Source: JBLMZI01 sp050258755
GTDB lineage: Bacteria > Bacillota > Syntrophomonadia > Syntrophomonadales > DTU052
Direction: 5' to 3'
Assembly (NCBI GenBank): GCA_050258755.1
Contig: JBLMZI010000010.1
Location: 44,694 to 108,693 of the forward strand
DNA length: 64,000 bases
Below, in pieces: positions 63,572 to 64,000 of this stretch. The notes under the pieces were generated by a model. It ran no database searches. It worked only from the letters and a program-made list of their open reading frames with translations, and was not told the origin of the DNA. Numbering within the stretch: the first letter of the stretch is position 1; the number at the start of each line of letters is the position of its first letter. A program made the position numbers and the translations under genes.

Positions 63572-63647
63572 GCCGATGTGGCTCAGAGGCAGAGCAGCTG
63601 ATTCGTAATCAGCAGGTCGGCGGTTCGAATCCGCCCATCGGCTCCAG
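63571..63647 (+). repeat. attR: 77-bp direct repeat with the second tRNA
   Basis: It is identical to 40568-40644. The flanking bases diverge immediately on both sides. Confidence 0.9.
63572..63646 (+). tRNA. tRNA-Thr (anticodon CGU), right copy
   Basis: It is identical over all 75 bases to the tRNA at 40569 and folds the same, with encoded CCA. One copy is the host gene; the other is probably the island's own attachment site, which would keep the host tRNA intact. Which copy is expressed depends on promoters; the left copy has one. Confidence 0.9.
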
Positions 63648-63656
63648 GATTATAGG

Positions 63657-63690
63657 GCCTTCCGAGATATCGGGAGGCTTTCTTCTTTCC
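63657..63690 (+). terminator. terminator downstream of the right tRNA
   Basis: GCCTTCCGA (63657-63665) and TCGGGAGGC (63670-63678), with one G-T wobble, are followed by a T-rich run. It is probably the original tRNA terminator, displaced 23 kb by the island. Confidence 0.75.
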
Positions 63691-63869
63691 CAAATACGAC
63701 AACCCTACACAAAGCGGGGTCGATTCTCTGCCCATTAACCGCGACACCAACGATGAATCAATTGCAGCGCAACCAAATGAATCACTAACACATTCGGTTG
63801 AATTGGAATAATATGGCATGACGATTTGCTTAGGGGGTGTGTGGGATGGCGTTAATGCGAACGCTACTC

Positions 63870-64000
63870 TGAAAGTGATCCACTGAGCGGAAAAACGCTC
63901 ATGTGAAAGTGATCCACTCCAATCAATAATCCCTTATCTTTGAAGTGACGAAACAGCAAGGATAAGGGGGTTAAGGAGTGATCAGAGTGGATCAATACCA
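63870..64000 (+). mobile_element. left end of an IS21-like element (cut by window)
   Basis: A 15-bp direct repeat, TGAAAGTGATCCACT, at 63870-63884 and 63904-63918, with a hairpin GAGCG / CGCTC (63885-63900) between, is the usual pattern of IS21-family ends. It precedes a reading frame beginning at GTG 63987 (ribosome site GGAG), MDQY..., or GTG 63978, as in the transposase IstA. Only a few codons fall inside the window. Confidence 0.55.

Larger units (their letters stand above)
40645..63647 (+). mobile_element. 23-kb integrated genomic island in tRNA-Thr
   Basis: The segment is bounded by 77-bp direct repeats that include the tRNA. It starts with a tyrosine integrase 117 bp inside the left boundary and is clearly richer in A+T than the arg region. 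It carries integrase, helicase, primase-like protein, a second recombinase, two PD-(D/E)XK defence genes and a BREX-type operon. There are no capsid, tail, portal or conjugation genes, so self-transfer is doubtful; it may use a helper phage or conjugative element. The island is of the defence-cargo type. Confidence 0.9.

Noticed and set aside
40645..63647. A complete prophage or conjugative element
   Set aside because: No capsid, portal, terminase, tail, lysis, relaxase or type IV secretion gene is visible.

Overview
The window reads as the chromosome of an anaerobic, Gram-positive-type Bacillota (Clostridia/Peptococcaceae-like). Supporting signs are AGGAGG-type ribosome binding sites with many GTG/TTG starts, small families common in that phylum (DUF1540, DUF1294, DUF554, DUF2512, a zinc-ribbon protein), several Fe-S electron-transfer proteins, and a glutaconate-type CoA-transferase. 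I cannot name the species.

Positions 1-40,570 are GC-rich core chromosome. From left to right there is a partial TetR regulator, a zinc-ribbon protein, a QueG-like protein and a membrane Fe-S protein, a cyclic-nucleotide-binding/SLC13 transporter fusion, an HD hydrolase, an odd signal peptidase I, and small enzymes. These are followed by a SEC-C/YkgJ-type protein with a repetitive tail, a NapH-like polyferredoxin, an Uup-type ABC-F ATPase, a 250-bp palindrome, a CoA-transferase pair, a patatin, a 7TM histidine kinase, a MORN protein and a diguanylate cyclase. The arginine pathway then runs argC-argJ-argB-argD-(transglutaminase-like)-argF-argG, two DUF1540 genes on the other strand, a histidine phosphatase and argH.

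At 40,569 there is a tRNA-Thr(CGU) gene. A full-length identical copy lies at 63,572. The 23-kb AT-richer segment between them is an integrated island. Its left part holds a tyrosine integrase, a small structured leader with a two-codon minigene, a helicase and a Toprim/DUF3991 primase-like protein. Its middle holds a PD-(D/E)XK-nSTAND defence gene whose start looks frameshifted, a second tyrosine recombinase with its own inverted repeats, an XRE-Mrr nuclease gene without a normal start, and a resolvase fragment. No phage structural or conjugation genes are visible.

The right part (50,033-63,005) is one tightly packed seven-gene operon: an unrecognised 497-aa protein, a PAPS-reductase/ferredoxin/DUF4007 protein (BrxP-like), BrxC/PglY, PglZ, BrxL, a 4-Cys mini-protein and a cysteine desulfurase. 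It is a type 4 BREX phage-defence system. It has no PglX methyltransferase, and it carries a sulfur-donor enzyme, so I infer that it marks DNA with sulfur (phosphorothioate-like) instead of methyl groups. The attached desulfurase, mini-protein and 497-aa protein are the most novel part of the window.

The final 140 bases carry the left end of an IS21-like element, cut by the window edge.
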